A DNA stretch of 64,000 nt, taken from the NCBI RefSeq assembly GCF_026151205.1, contig NC_087083.1, positions 6,860,460-6,924,459 of the forward strand, in the 5' to 3' direction. Made by a program: the position numbers and the translations under genes. This document shows, in pieces, positions 33,558 through 46,024 of this stretch (its first letter is position 1; each line of letters begins with the position of its first letter). This DNA comes from Bolinopsis microptera. Lineage: Eukaryota; Ctenophora; Tentaculata; Lobata; Bolinopsidae. The notes beneath the pieces are model-generated. The model had not been told where the DNA came from. It searched no databases and saw only the letters and a program-made list of their open reading frames with translations.

Positions 33558-34064
33558 CTATACATGAACCCAAAAACCAAGACCAAACAGGTGCCCAAAA
33601 CTATCAATTCTGTGATATCTTGACAGAGCTAAAAGTACCAGTTTCAAAGCACACAACAAGTTTTCCCACTCTCCTGCAGAAAAGTGTCGGTCCGGCCGTG
33701 TGAAGATAAATGAAACTCTGCTCTCTGGTTTCTGGGCAATTTCAAACATAAGCAGAGCACACAGAGATCCTGAGAACCCCAGCAGAGATATCCCTACTCC
33801 TGAGCAGCGCATACCTTGCATTACAAAACGAGGGATTACAACAGCACCTGACATTATGAGAAAAGTTAACAAGTGTTGGTGACTCATACAGTCTAATGAG
33901 CCACTTGCAACTGGGCCCTTACCATGCCAGCCAATGGTCAATAACGTACAAGAGAGCATGTTGCAAGCTAAATGGGGTACAGAACCATGTAAAAATATAG
34001 AGGTTATTGGGAGAAAAATTGAAGACGATGCACCTGCTCCAACATTCTCATTAATTTCTCTGAT
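33558..34064 (-). CDS. Rhomboid-family intramembrane protease (PARL-like), last exon only
   Basis: A 168-codon open stretch begins at a splice acceptor (TTCCTTCTCAG, RNA sense) and contains the rhomboid signature in order: HGSVPHLACN (HxxxxHxxxN, residues 25-34 of the exon), ISLLGFSGSLCALL with the GxSG catalytic serine, and DSFGHLFG with the catalytic histidine. The segment PESRVSFIFTRP then FSAGE after GxSG resembles the mitochondrial PARL branch (EGRLAIIFLP then FTAG). Rhomboids cleave transmembrane substrates within the membrane. A five-T run near 33,577 places the stop early; with one T fewer the frame runs on about 17 codons (FMYSKTLVLKDGMKKSE). Upstream exons would lie in the poor-quality sequence to the right and are not recognisable. 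Confidence 0.72.
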   Translation of the reverse strand: MREINENVGAGASSSIFLPITSIFLHGSVPHLACNMLSCTLLTIGWHGKGPVASGSLDCMSHQHLLTFLIMSGAVVIPRFVMQGMRCSGVGISLLGFSGSLCALLMFEIAQKPESRVSFIFTRPDRHFSAGEWENLLCALKLVLLALSRYHRIDSFGHLFGLGFWVHV

Positions 34065-34099
34065 CTGAGAAGGAACATGGAACTAACGAAGCAAAAAGA

Positions 34100-35307
34100 T
34101 GAGAATACGATCAGCTGAATAATCCTTCTATTAAACAATGTATCAGGACAATTGCAGTAATTTCTTATGATTTGACCCCACCATATCTAAACATAAAAAC
34201 TTGTCGTTAGATTAATGCATTTGGAATTTAGTTTTTATTACTTTAAAAAACATTTCCCGTTTGGACAAAAAGAGGAAGGCAGAGTGAACAAAAATTTTTT
34301 GATGATTGGTTCCAAGAAGAAACAGCTTTAAGGGGGAAAAGAATTTTCTGTTTTGGCACCATTTAAGTAGTTCTTTGGTAAATTAGAATTTCCTTTTGCC
34401 CGAAATTTTTTAGAGAAATCCCTAACGAATAAAAAGGGCGATTTGGTGGTGTTTTTTTCAGTTTTGTAATCTTGAGAACGTACCATCACCAGGAGTTTTC
34501 CTGTAGACTTTCGGTAACTTCTTTTAATTTTAATAATTTCAAAGGGGGGGTTTAAAATGAAATCACAAGGCAAAAAGTCTTGTGAGGTGTTAAAATAGAA
34601 AAGTGAACAAAAAAACAAAAATCCTTGATTTTTAACTTTCCAGTTACTTTGTTTTTAAAAAACCAAATGAATTTTTTGAAAACCAAGATAGGGGGGGGGG
34701 CAAACCCCCATTAAAGTATTTTAAAATGTAGGATTTTTCCCATTTTGACCCGGGGGGTATAATTTAATATACTTTAAATACCACAATATATTTTAAAATT
34801 CCCTATCCTTGGGGGCCTACATGAAAATGTTACCCAAAATAACTTGAAACAAAACTTTAATCATTCCCAAAAAATTCTTGAAAAAAAAAAAACTGATGGT
34901 TATTTCAATTTTAATGAAGTCTTTTTTGGTAGTATTCCGAAAAGAGATTATGTGCAATTTCCCCTTTTGTTCGGGGGTCTTTTACTTAGTTCCCCTTATT
35001 TAACAAACACCCAGTTATATCTTTCACATAGGTTATCCATAAAAAATATTGAAATTTTATCGAATTTTGGGGAAAAGCAAATTTGGGCAAAAGCGATGCC
35101 CAAATATGGGCATATTTTTAAAGCCATACTCGCCAATTTTTTTACCAATCTGGGGGAAATTATGTACAGTCCTAAAACAGGTTATCTTTCGAATCTTAGG
35201 AAAAAAAAGTTTTCAGTAATCTTAACGAGAATAAAATTTCTAATTGTAGGGTTTTTAAAATATATTAAAATGCCCGGGGGAAAACTTTAATATACTTTTA
35301 AAATTGT

Positions 35308-35308
<1 letters not shown>
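34100..35308. other. Low-confidence, homopolymer-rich sequence
   Basis: Texture changes abruptly: many runs of five to ten G, C, A or T, and no motif shared with the rest. ORFs here (34,328-34,618 minus; 34,844-35,290 plus) have no recognisable content. Likely low-quality read sequence at an assembly seam. Confidence 0.55.

Positions 35309-35370
<62 letters not shown>
35309..35370. repeat. Run of 62 C at the start of the tandem array
   Basis: An unbroken C homopolymer separates the poor-quality segment from the first array unit. More likely a sequencing or gap-filling artefact than biology. Confidence 0.9.
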
Positions 35371-35371
<1 letters not shown>

Positions 35372-35759
35372 TAACCATCCAGATGTTTTTTATATCTATA
35401 TAATAACTTATGAATGTAAATGTGTGTATGGATCTTATTTATAGCTGATGCGTGTATTTGTTAATTTTCGACCGATAACGAGAAATTTTAATTAGGAGTT
35501 ATAAAAACTGCAACTGATTTGTAACTCAGTATGTGATAACTTGTGGAGCACACATGCTGAATAGCAATCGCGAGCAGGTCCCTCATCAAGGCTAGGTATA
35601 AGTATATGAGGGTTTTTCCTTTTTCTTGAGGAACGCCTTACCAGTAGTTTACTTTTTGTTTGTGGCTACGGTACAAGCGTTTTCATTTTTTGGAAATAGA
35701 GGTATGTCTTAACAGATACTATATATATCTAATTCTAATGTAAAATCCAATTTAGTAAA

Positions 35760-37960
35760 CATTTAACCAGTGTACCAAAAGCTGTCCCAAACAAACAGAA
35801 AATGTACAAACCATCAGGGACAAAAGAAATCGCGATTATTTTTTGGTCAAAATCGCGTAGAGCCAAACAGACGACATAAAATTTGTCGCAAAGAATGGGA
35901 AAAAACGCGATCCACGCACATGCCTCGATTTCCTTATGTCCCTGCAAACAATCTATTCGTATCTTGAGATCTCTACGAATATCCGACTTCCATACAAGTT
36001 TCATCTGGTGACAACGCTCCCCCATGCCTTAGCTTTTTCCTCAATTCGAAGTCCTTCTCCGAACTCTTCATTCTACTTGCACCCAACAATATACAAAGTC
36101 ATCGACTTTCTCAATGTTCTTCCCACTCCCAGCAACCAAAGTCCGGTTAACAACATCTCTTATGTTGATTCCCATGTAAACTTAGTTTTCCCCTCGTAGA
36201 GTGGAGTCCCAACTGAGTTGGCCGCCAGTTTCCAGACTCCTGAGGAAATCTTGTGCCTCCGCAACACTATCTGTATATAAGAGCAAGGTCGTCAGTCAAG
36301 TCCGCATCAGTGACCTTGACAGCCGATAGCGAACAGCTTCTTCTAGGGTGAAGAGTAAACCCCAAAGTCCTACCCTCTAGGGACAACCTATAATGTAGTC
36401 AATTACGATTATGAATAGGTAAGGCGCCAAAGTGTCTCCCTGCATAACACCTGCTAGAATTGAGAATGCTTCACTCAGACCATCATTGGTAATCACACTA
36501 GCAAATGTATCTGCATACATCTTTGTATCAAAGCCTACAATCTCCTTGGAATTCCATATGCCAGGAGGATCTTCATGAGGAGTCCACGGTTTACGCTGCC
36601 GAATGCCTTCTTGAAATCAATGAAGATCATACCTGCGGTCAGATCTTTAATCCCGGGCTCCCTCGAATACCCTTCTCAGGCAATACTAAGGACTAGTTTT
36701 GCCCTACTCTCTCTGAATCCGTTCAGAATTGATCATTTATAATTGTTTTTTAAAAAGATGTCTTCCATGGCAGGTTTGATCCTTTCAGTATCATCTTATT
36801 GAGAGTCTTAACTCACTATAGATGTCAGTGCAATACCTCATAGTTATCTACTTTTGGTCAAATTCCTTTCTTTGGAACAGAACGATGTTAAGGTCTTCCA
36901 TTGGTCAGGAACATCGCCTCAAGTAGTGCTTTATTGGCAGAAGTTCAAGGATCAAATCATCAACATCACCCTCCTTCAGTACTTCAAGGGGCAACTCCAT
37001 CCTCTTCCAAATGCCGTTCCTTCTTTACTCGATTTCGTAAGCTCCTCCAGTTTCGGTGTTGGAGAACTTATCCACACTGATGATTGATGAGGATGTAAGG
37101 CTGGTATGTCCACTCTTCGTTGGAACTACTGGAGTTTGTCCAAGTACTTGTAAGTAGTTCTTCCAGTCTCTCAATCACCCTCTCTACTACCTCCTTCTAC
37201 AATACCGACCGAACACCTGGCTTCTTCTTTTCTCCCACTGACTCCCATTTTGTTCTTGATCTATATCGCTGCGTTTTCAGCTTACTTATTTTCTGTTTAA
37301 GCCGCTCTTTCCTCTACAATACGTAGCATGCAGAGAGAGTGTCTATCTTCCTCCTCGCAACTGTCTGTCTGTTGTCTTCACAAGGATCCAGATGGTAGGT
37401 CTCCTTGGCAGCTAACAATTTGCTTCATGCTTCCTCTACTCTTGGTCCGTTGTCTGGATCGTCATAACCGCTTCTAAGTTTAGTGGAAGATGCATCCTAT
37501 TTGCATACTTTACACGCTTCAATAACTTTCCATACTAGTGTGACGTCATAAGTAGGACCCTAGATCTAGTTTGTTTCCTCCACTCAAGAGTGCACTATAC
37601 TTAATTCTAACTTCAACTCCATACTTGATTCTGTAACTCCCTAGATCAGTTTTGAGACGACTGAAGTCGTAACGTGTGACCGTAGTGGACTTATGCTCTT
37701 CGAAGACGGGAGCTTTACAGTTGCGAGTACTACTGCCCGATGGTCAGAGCCCTGAATTTAAGAGTTGAATGGCTCGGTGTTCTTTATTGAGCTCCTCCAC
37801 TTCTCCTTACCAGGCCATAGTCCAATCATGGCTCCTATTAGTACTCATCAGAAGGTGAGTCCACTGCTTACCTGACAGTTCTGAAAACGATGATTCGTCG
37901 CCTCTAACTGTTTCATCTACCAAAATATCCAAGAATACAAGTGTTCACTCGGTAGCGGAA
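35760..37960 (-). pseudogene. Array unit 1: LINE endonuclease-reverse transcriptase, 5'- and 3'-truncated
   Basis: Reading the minus strand of the unit consensus gives, from right to left, endonuclease motifs (QWTHLSDG, QIDYVLVRKKWRSS, SDHRAVLATVKLSLRKS with SDHR near 37,738), then RT blocks (NYRGIA region, INQNGFRES, FKKAF, HLAPYLFIIVI, TDADFADDLALIT near 36,290, LHLNEGKTKYMGI) and QMKLVWKSDMRRDLKIRI before a MITE. The N-terminal part of an APE-type endonuclease and the usual RT C-terminus are missing. In this copy frames are broken many times. It is the same family as the fragment at 17.3-18.9 kb. The clade was not assigned. Confidence 0.85.
35817..35941. mobile_element. Array unit 1: small MITE with GGGACAAAAG ends
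   Basis: GGGACAAAAGAAATCGCGAT at the left and GATTTCCTTATGTCCC at the right form an imperfect inverted repeat around CGCG-rich sequence. An equivalent 125-140-bp block is in every unit, so it entered the ancestor unit before amplification. It interrupts the RT reading frame after DLKIRI. Confidence 0.6.
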
Positions 37961-38102
37961 AATTCATCGACACGGTATACAGTTACAATATTTTATTCTA
38001 GCTTTTTGCAACAACTTTAATTGCTCTGTTGTCGGTAGTTTTATCTCAACTTGGGCTGGTATACACCGACACTTCGTGCTGTAATCCTTTACCTTTTGTA
38101 AA

Positions 38103-38957
38103 ATGGATTTTTCCGTCGAACAGCTGAACAGATTTGAAAAAGTGTTATCGTTAGCGATGAATGAGATTTTGAAAAGATGTCAAAAGGATCAAAGCGATAC
38201 AAGAACCTGAACCATTCGATATTGATGTCCGTAATAAAGATCCCATGGCTACTGCAGTTGAGAACTATCTAAGCTGATGACTAGTAATCTTGAAACTAAT
38301 GTGAAAAGAAGCGGCCAGTACGATAGACAAACTTAATCAGATCAGCTTAACTAACAGAAAGACCAGATCAAACAGCTCATGAGCAACTCGACTCTTCTAA
38401 AACAACTGTTCTAACGAGATGAAAACAGCCTGGAGCGCGAAGCGACATCGTGAAGAGAACGCAAGATAACACAACAAAGTACTCCGTCGATCAACAGTAT
38501 AAATAAGCAGTACAAACGTAGTAATATGACATCAGTAAGTTAGAAATTCAATATGCTACGATGTACCGGAGAATTACTCCCCTGAACCACACTTAGTGCA
38601 GAAGAGGTGATAGAAATAAGATTTGGGAAACATCAGGATGTGACCTAAAGTTTGTGTCCAGCACATTTCATAGGACTAAAACAACTTCAGGCAGTGGTAA
38701 ACCCGAGACGATAAAAGTGACATTGGCTTGTGCGGAATCAGTAAAACAAATGTTCTTGCTCGAGCAAGAAAATTAAAGAAATCTACATGTACACGTAGCA
38801 CACATGTACATCACACCTACAGAAGCCAAGAAGGAGAGAGCAGCTCATCAGAAACTTGTTGTCAAAGTAGAGGAAATGATCACTGGCTCAGACAACCCCC
38901 AACAAAGTATCATAATATTAGAGACGGGCAAATTTCATGTAGATAAGAATAAGGTGA
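38103..38957 (+). pseudogene. Array unit 1: LINE ORF1-like protein (coiled coil plus RRM-like domain)
   Basis: Comparing units gives a plus-strand ORF of about 270-280 codons starting ATGGATTTTTCCGTCGAA and ending AAGGTGTAA. The first half is helical and charged (NRFEKELSLAMNEILKMSKG; IDKLNQI; KDQIKQHQEQL), a coiled coil. The second half reads NFIIYDVPENYSPDPHL, PRPIKVTLACAESVKMVLAR, YYTWYITPDRSKEERAAHQK and VEEMITAQPTKYHIRDGKIF, the RRM-like plus C-terminal layout of ORF1 proteins of non-LTR retrotransposons, which bind the element RNA. In this copy many single-base indels break the frame. It is on the strand opposite to the EN-RT. Confidence 0.8.
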
Positions 38958-41900
38958 AACATCCAGTGTTTTTTTATCTATATAGAATTACTTTGATTTA
39001 AATGTTGTAATGGAACATATTTATAGCTGATGCGTGTATTTGTTAATTTCGATCGACCGATAAAACGAAGAAATTTTAATTAGAGTTATAAAACTGAACC
39101 GTGATTGTAACTCTGGTATGAATAACTTTGGACACAAACGCTGAATAGCTAATCGCGGAGCAGGTCTCATCAAGGCTAGTATAATGTTTATGTAGGTTTT
39201 CTTTTCGAGGACCGCCTTACCAGTAGTTTTACTTTTTGTGTTGTGTGCAACGTACAAGTGGTGCGTTTCAATTTTTGAGAATAGAGGTATGTTCTATTAC
39301 AGATATTATATTTATCTAATTCTAATTGTAATATTTTCAATATAGTAAACATTTAACCAAGTGTACCAAAAGCTGGTCCCCCAAACAAACACGAAAATGT
39401 AACAAACCATCAGGACAAAATAAAAATCGCGATAATTAGGTCAAAATCGCGGTAGAGCCAAACAGACGACATAAAATTTGTCGCAAAGAATGGGAAAAAC
39501 TCGAATCCCGCACATGCCCTCGATTTCCATCTGACCCTGCGCAAACAATCTATTCGTATCTGAGATCACTACCATAATCCGACTTCCATACAAAAAAAAA
39601 AGGGGTTTTCATCAGGTGACACGCTCCCCAATGCCTTAGCTTACCTCACTTCGAAGTCCATCTCTTCTCCGAACGTCTTCAATTCACTACCCAAATATAC
39701 AAAGTCATCGACTTTCTCAATGTTCTTCCACTCCCAGCAACCAGAGTCGGTTATCATCGATCTCTTATGTGAATTCCCATGTACTTATTTTCCCTCGTTG
39801 AGGTGGAGTCCAACCTGAGTAGGCCGCCAGTTTCCAGACCCTTGAGGAAATCTTGTGCCTCCGCAACACTATCTGATTTAAAAGAGAAAGGTCGTTCACA
39901 AAGTCCGGCATCAGTGACCTTGACAGCCGGATAGCGACCAGCTTCTTCTAGGGTTAAGAGTAAACCAAAGTCCCTACCACACAAGGACAAACCCTTATAA
40001 TGTAGTCAATTACGAATATGAATAGGTAAGGCGCCAAAGTGTCCTCCCTGCATCACTCCTGCTAGAATAGGAATGCTTCACTCAGACATCATTGGTAATC
40101 ACAAGAGCAAATGTATCTGCCATACCATTCTATGTATCAAGCCTACAATCTCCTTGGGAATTCCATAAGCCAGGAGATCTTCATGATGAGTCCACGGTGT
40201 ACCTGCCGAATGCCTTCTTGAAATCAATGAAGAGCATTAACCTGCGGTCAGATCTTTATCCCGGGCTCCCTCGAATACCCTTCTCAGGCCAAGAATATGA
40301 CTATTTGTAGACCTACTCTCTCTGAATCCGTTCTGATTGATCCTTAAGATGTCTTCCATGGCAGGTGATCCTGTAGCAGTATCATCTTATTGAGAGTCTT
40401 ACTCACTATATATGTCAGTGCAATACCGTCGTCGTTATCTAACTTTTGGTCAAAATCCCTTCTTGGAACAGGCACGATGTAAGGAGCATCCATTGGTCAG
40501 AAGCTACGCCATCAATAGTGCTTTATTGCAGAAGTCAAGGATCAAATCATCAACATCTACCCTCTTCAGTACTATCAGGGCAACTCCACCTTCTCCAAAT
40601 GCTTTCCTTCTTTAATCTATTTCGTAGCCTCCTCCAGTTCGGTGTTGGTGAACTATCCTCACTGATGTTTTGTGGAGGATGTACGGCTGGTATGTCCACA
40701 ATTCTTCGTTTGGAACTTCTTAGGTTGTCCAAGTAGCTTGGTAAAGTAGTCCTTTCCAGCCTCTCAATCTACCCCTCTCTACTATCTCTCCTTCTACAAG
40801 ACCACAATGCTTTCTTATTCACCCACTGACTCCCATTTGTTCTTGCATCTATCGGCTGCGTTTTCAGCTTTACTAATTTTCTGTTAAGCAGCTCTTCCTC
40901 TACATACGGAAGCATGCAGAGAGAGTGACTTCTCCTCGCAACTGTCTGACTGTTGTTCTTCACAAGAACCAGATGAGGTCTCCTTGGCAGCAAACATTTG
41001 CTTCAGCTTCCTCTACTCTTGGTTCGTTGGCAGGATCGTCATACGCCTCTAAGTTTATGGTGGAAGATGCTTCCTATATGCCATACTTCACTGCTCATAA
41101 ACTTTCCATACTATTGGTGACGTCATTAGTAGACAATTCTAGTTGTTCTCCACTCAAGAGAGCACATATACCTATTTTCTAACTTCACATCCATACTTGA
41201 TCTGAACTCCTTTGATCATTTTGAGACACTGAAGTCGTACGTGTGACCCTGGTGGACTTATGCTCTTTCGAAGACTGACTTTACAGTTGCGGTACTGCCG
41301 ATGGTCAGAGCCCAGGGAAATTTAAAGAGTTAATGGCTCGCGTTCTTTATGAGCTTCCTCCACTTCTTCGTACAGGACAGTCAATCTGGCTCACTAGTTA
41401 GTACTCCATCCTGAGAGGTGAGTCCACTCTTACCATGACTGTTCTGAAAACGATTGATTCTCGCCTCTAACTGTTTCATCTACCATAATTCCAAGAATCC
41501 AAGTGTCACTCCGTAGCGGAAAATGCATCGTACACGGAATACAATACAATATCATATTCTAGCTTTTGCAACACTTTAATTGCTCAGTTGTCGGTAGTGT
41601 TATCTCAAACTTGCTGGTTTACACCGACACGTCGTGCAGTCGCTTACCTTGTAAAAATGGATTTATTTCCGTCGAAACATCTGAACAATTATTGAAAAGG
41701 AGTTATCGTTAGCGATGAATGAGATATTTGAAATGTCCAAAAAGGACCAAAGCTTTACAGAACTGAACCATTCGATATTGATGGCCGTAAATAAAGATCC
41801 CTTGGCACGCAGTTGAGGATCTTTCTAAGGCTGATGACTAGTAATCTTGAACTATTTGAAAGTGCGGCCAAACGATTAGACAAAACATAATCAGATCAGC

Positions 41901-42500
41901 TCAACTATCAGAAAGACCCAGATCAAACAGCATCAGGAGCAACTCGACTCTTCTAAAACAACTGTTCATACCGAGATGAAAAACAGCTGGAGCGCGAGCG
42001 ACAATCGTGAAGAAGAACCTGCAAGATAACTACAAGTACTCGTCGATCACCAGTAAACAGACAGCTGTAAAAACCGGTATTTTAATATGACATCAGTATT
42101 AGAATTTCATTATCTACTATGTACCGGAGAATTACTCCCCAGATCCACACTTAGTGGAGAAGAGAGATAGAATGATTGGGAATCATCAGGATGTGATTCT
42201 AAAGTTGTGGCAGCACATCGATAGGGACAAAAACAACCTTCAGCAGTGGTAACCGAGACGATAAAGTGACATGCTTTGGCGGAATCAGTAAAAATGGTTC
42301 TTGCTCGAGCAAGAAATTTAAAGAAATCTAAATGTACCGCGTAGCTACACATGGTACATCACACGCTGACAGAACAAGGAGGAGAGAGCAGCTCAAGCAG
42401 AAACATGTTTGTCAAAAGTAGAGAAATGATCACTGCTCATCCCAACAAAGTATCAATTATATAGAGACGCAAGATTTTTCAGTGTAGATAAGATTAAGGT
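38956..42500. repeat. Array unit 2
   Basis: Full unit of about 3,545 bp. EN-RT on the minus strand about 39,360-41,520 (an open stretch at 39,754-39,990 carries the LLTLEEAGRYPAVKVTDA region). ORF1 on the plus strand from ATG at 41,657. A run of ten A near 39,593 is private to this copy. Confidence 0.9.
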
Positions 42501-45500
42501 GTAACAACCAGGGTTTTTTATATCTATATAATTAACTTTGATTAAATGTGTGTATGGATCTATTTTATACTGATGCGTGTATTGTTTTAATTTCGACCGA
42601 TAACGAAGAAATTTTAATTTTAGAGTTATAAAACTGCAACCGTGATTGTAAACTCAGTTATGTATATACTTTTTGGAGCACACATCGCTGAATAGCAATC
42701 GCGGAGCAGGACTCATCAAGGCTAGGTATAATGTATAAGTAGGTTTTCTTTTCTGAGGACGCCTTACCAGTAGTTTTTTTACTTTTGTGTTGTGTGCTAC
42801 GGTACAGCGTTCATTTTTTGGAAATATGGTATGATCAATACAGTTATCTATCATTTATCTAATTCTAATGTCATATACAATATTATTAACACATTTAACC
42901 AGTGTCCAAAAGCTGGTCCCCAAACAAACAGAAAATGTAAAACAATCAGGGGCAAAAGAAAATCGCGATTATTTTGGGTCAAAAATCGCGGTAGAGCCAA
43001 ACAGACGGACATAAAAAAATTTGTCGCAAAGAATGGGAAAAATCGCGATCCCGCACATGCCTCGATTTCCTTTTGTCCTGCAAAACAATCTATTCGTATC
43101 TTGAGATCTCTACGCATATCGACTTCCATACAAGTTTCATCTGGTGAACACCTCCCCCAATGGCCTTAGCTTTCTCAACTTCGAAGTCCTTCTCCGAACA
43201 CTTCATCTACTACCCAAATATTCAAAGTTCATCGACTTCTCAATGTTCTTCCCACTCCCAGCAACAGAGTCGGGTATCAACATCCCTTAAGTGATTCCAT
43301 GTACTGATTTTCCCCCTTGATGTGGAGTCAACTGAGTTGGCCGCCATTTTCCAACTCCTGAGGAAATCTTGTGCCACCGCACACTATCTTACATAAAGAG
43401 CAAGGTCGTCAGCAAAGTCCGCATCAGTGACCTTGACAGCGGATAGCGACAGCATCTTCTAGGGTGAAGAGTAAACCCAAAGTCCCTACCCTCTAGGACA
43501 CCCTTATAAGTAGTCCAATTACGAATAAGAATAGGTAGGCGCAAAGTGTCTTCCCTGCATCACTCCTGCTAGAATGAGGAAATGCTTCACTCCCAGACCA
43601 TCAAAGGTAATCACCACGAGCAAATGTATCTGCAATACATTCTTGTATCAAGCCCTAACAATCTCTTGGGAATTCCATATGCCCCAGAGGAACTTCATGA
43701 GGAGTCCACGTGTACGCTGCTAATGCCCTTTTTTCTTGAAATCAATGAAGAGCAATACCGCGGTCAATCTTTATCCGCTCCCTCGAATAACCCTTCTCAA
43801 GGCCAGAATATGACTAGTTGTTTGACCTACTCTCTCTGAATCCGTTCTCTGATTGATCCCCATAAGATGTTCTTCCATGGCAGTTTGATCCTGTTCAGTA
43901 TCATCTTACTGAGAGTCTTACTCACCTATAGATTGTCAGTGCAATACCTCTGTATTATCTACATGGTCAAATTCCCTTTCATATGGAACAGCACGAAGTT
44001 AAGGTGCTTCCATTGGTCATGACAAGCCACAGTAGTGCATTATTGCAGAAGTCATGATCAAATCATCAACATCTACCCTCTCAGTACTTCAGGGCAACTC
44101 CATCCTCTCCAAATGCCATTTCCTTCTTAATCGATATCGTAGCCCCTCCAGTTCGGTGTTGGTGAACTTATCCACACTGATGTTTTGTGGTGGATGTACG
44201 CTGGAATGTCCAACATTCTTCGTTTGGAACTACTGGAGGTTGTCCCAAGTAAGCTTGTAAAGAAGTCTCTCAGGCCTCAAACTACCCTCTCTACTACCTC
44301 CCTTCTACAAGACCACATGGCTTCTTCTTTCTCCCACTGACTCCCATTTGTCGCATGCATCTATCGGCTGCGTATTTCAGCTTACTATTCTTGTTTAAGC
44401 AGCTCTTCTCTACAATACGGTAGCATGCAAGTGAGTGTCTTTCTCCTCGGTCAACTGTCTGTTGATGTCTTCACTAGGATACAGAAGGGAGGTGCTCTTG
44501 TCAGCAACAATTTGCTTCTTTCTGGCTTCCTCCTACGCTTGGGTCGTTGGCATGATCGTATACGCTTCTAAGGTTTATGAGGAAGATCTTCCTATTTTGC
44601 ATACTTCACTGCTTCAATAAACTTCCAAACTTAGTGGTGACGTCAAAGATAGACCTAGATCTAGTTTTCCTCACTCTGTGCACTATACCTATTTCTAACT
44701 CACCACATACTTGATCAGTAACACTTGATCAGTTTTGAGACGACTGAGTCGTAACGTGTGACCCGTGGTGGACTTATGCTCTTTCGAAGACTGAGCTTAA
44801 AGTTGCGAGTACAGCCCGATGTCGAGCCCAGGGATATAAAGAGTTGAATGGCTCGGTGTTCTTTATTAGAGCTCCTCCCACTTCTTCCGTACCAGGACAT
44901 GTCCATCTGGCTCCTAGTAATACTCCATCTTGAGAGGTGAATTCCACTGCTTACCAGGACTTCGAAAACGGATGATTCTCCGCCTCTAACTGTTTCATCT
45001 ACCAAATATACCAAGATACCAGTGTTCACCGGTAGCGGAAACTGCATCGTACACGGTATACAGTTACAAAATATATTCTATCTTTTGCAACACTTTAAAT
45101 TGCATGCTTTCCGGTAGTGTTACTCCAACTTGCTGTTACACCGACACGTCGTGCTGTACGGCCTTACCTTTTGTAAAAAGATTTTCCGTCGAACACTGAA
45201 CAGATTTGAAAGGAGTTAATCGTTAGCGATGAATGAGATATTATGAAGATGAGTCAAAAGGACAAAGCGTTACAGAACAGAACCATTCGATATGAATGAT
45301 GGCCGAAAAAAGATCCTTGGCTACTGCAGTTTGAGAATCTTTCTAAAGCTATGACTAGTAATCTTGAACTATGTGAAAAGTGCGGCCAGTACGATAGACA
45401 AACTTAAATCATATCCGCTTAACTATCAAAAGACCAATCAAACAGCATCAGGAGCACTCGACTCTTCTAAAACAACTGTTCATACCGAGATGAAAACAGC

Positions 45501-46024
45501 CTGGAAGCGCGAGCGACCATCGTAAGAAGAACTGCAAGATAAACAACAAGAACTCGTCGATCACAGTAAAAAGACAGCTGTAAAAACCGTAGTTGAATAT
45601 GAACATCAGTAGTTAGAATTTCATTTCTACGATGTACCGAGAATTACTCCCCTGATCCACACTAAGATGCAGAAGAGGTGATGTGAATAGAATTGGGAAT
45701 CATCAGGATGTGATCCTTAAAGTTGTGGCAGCACATTCGATAGGGACTAAAACAACTTCAGGCAGTGGTAAACCGAGACCGATAAAATGACATTGGCTTG
45801 TGCGGATCATCAAAATGGTACTTATCGAGCAAGAAACTTTTAAAGGAAATCTAAATGTACAGCGTACTACACATGGTACAATCACACCTACAGAAGTCAA
45901 GGAGGGAGAGCAGCACATCAGAAACTTTTGTCAAAGTAGAGGCAATGATCACTGCTCAGTCCTAACATAGTATAATATATTAGAGACGGCAAGATTTTCT
46001 TTTTCAGGTATATAAAATTAAAGT
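42501..46024. repeat. Array unit 3
   Basis: Full unit of about 3,524 bp. EN-RT minus about 42,900-45,020; the open stretch 44,715-45,047 keeps FKLSLRKSISPPRVTRYD of the endonuclease. ORF1 plus begins near 45,177 but its ATG is lost to a small deletion. Confidence 0.9.

Noticed and set aside
34844-35290. 148-codon plus-strand ORF
   Set aside because: Lies in homopolymer-rich poor-quality sequence; Phe/Lys/Asn-rich with no motif.
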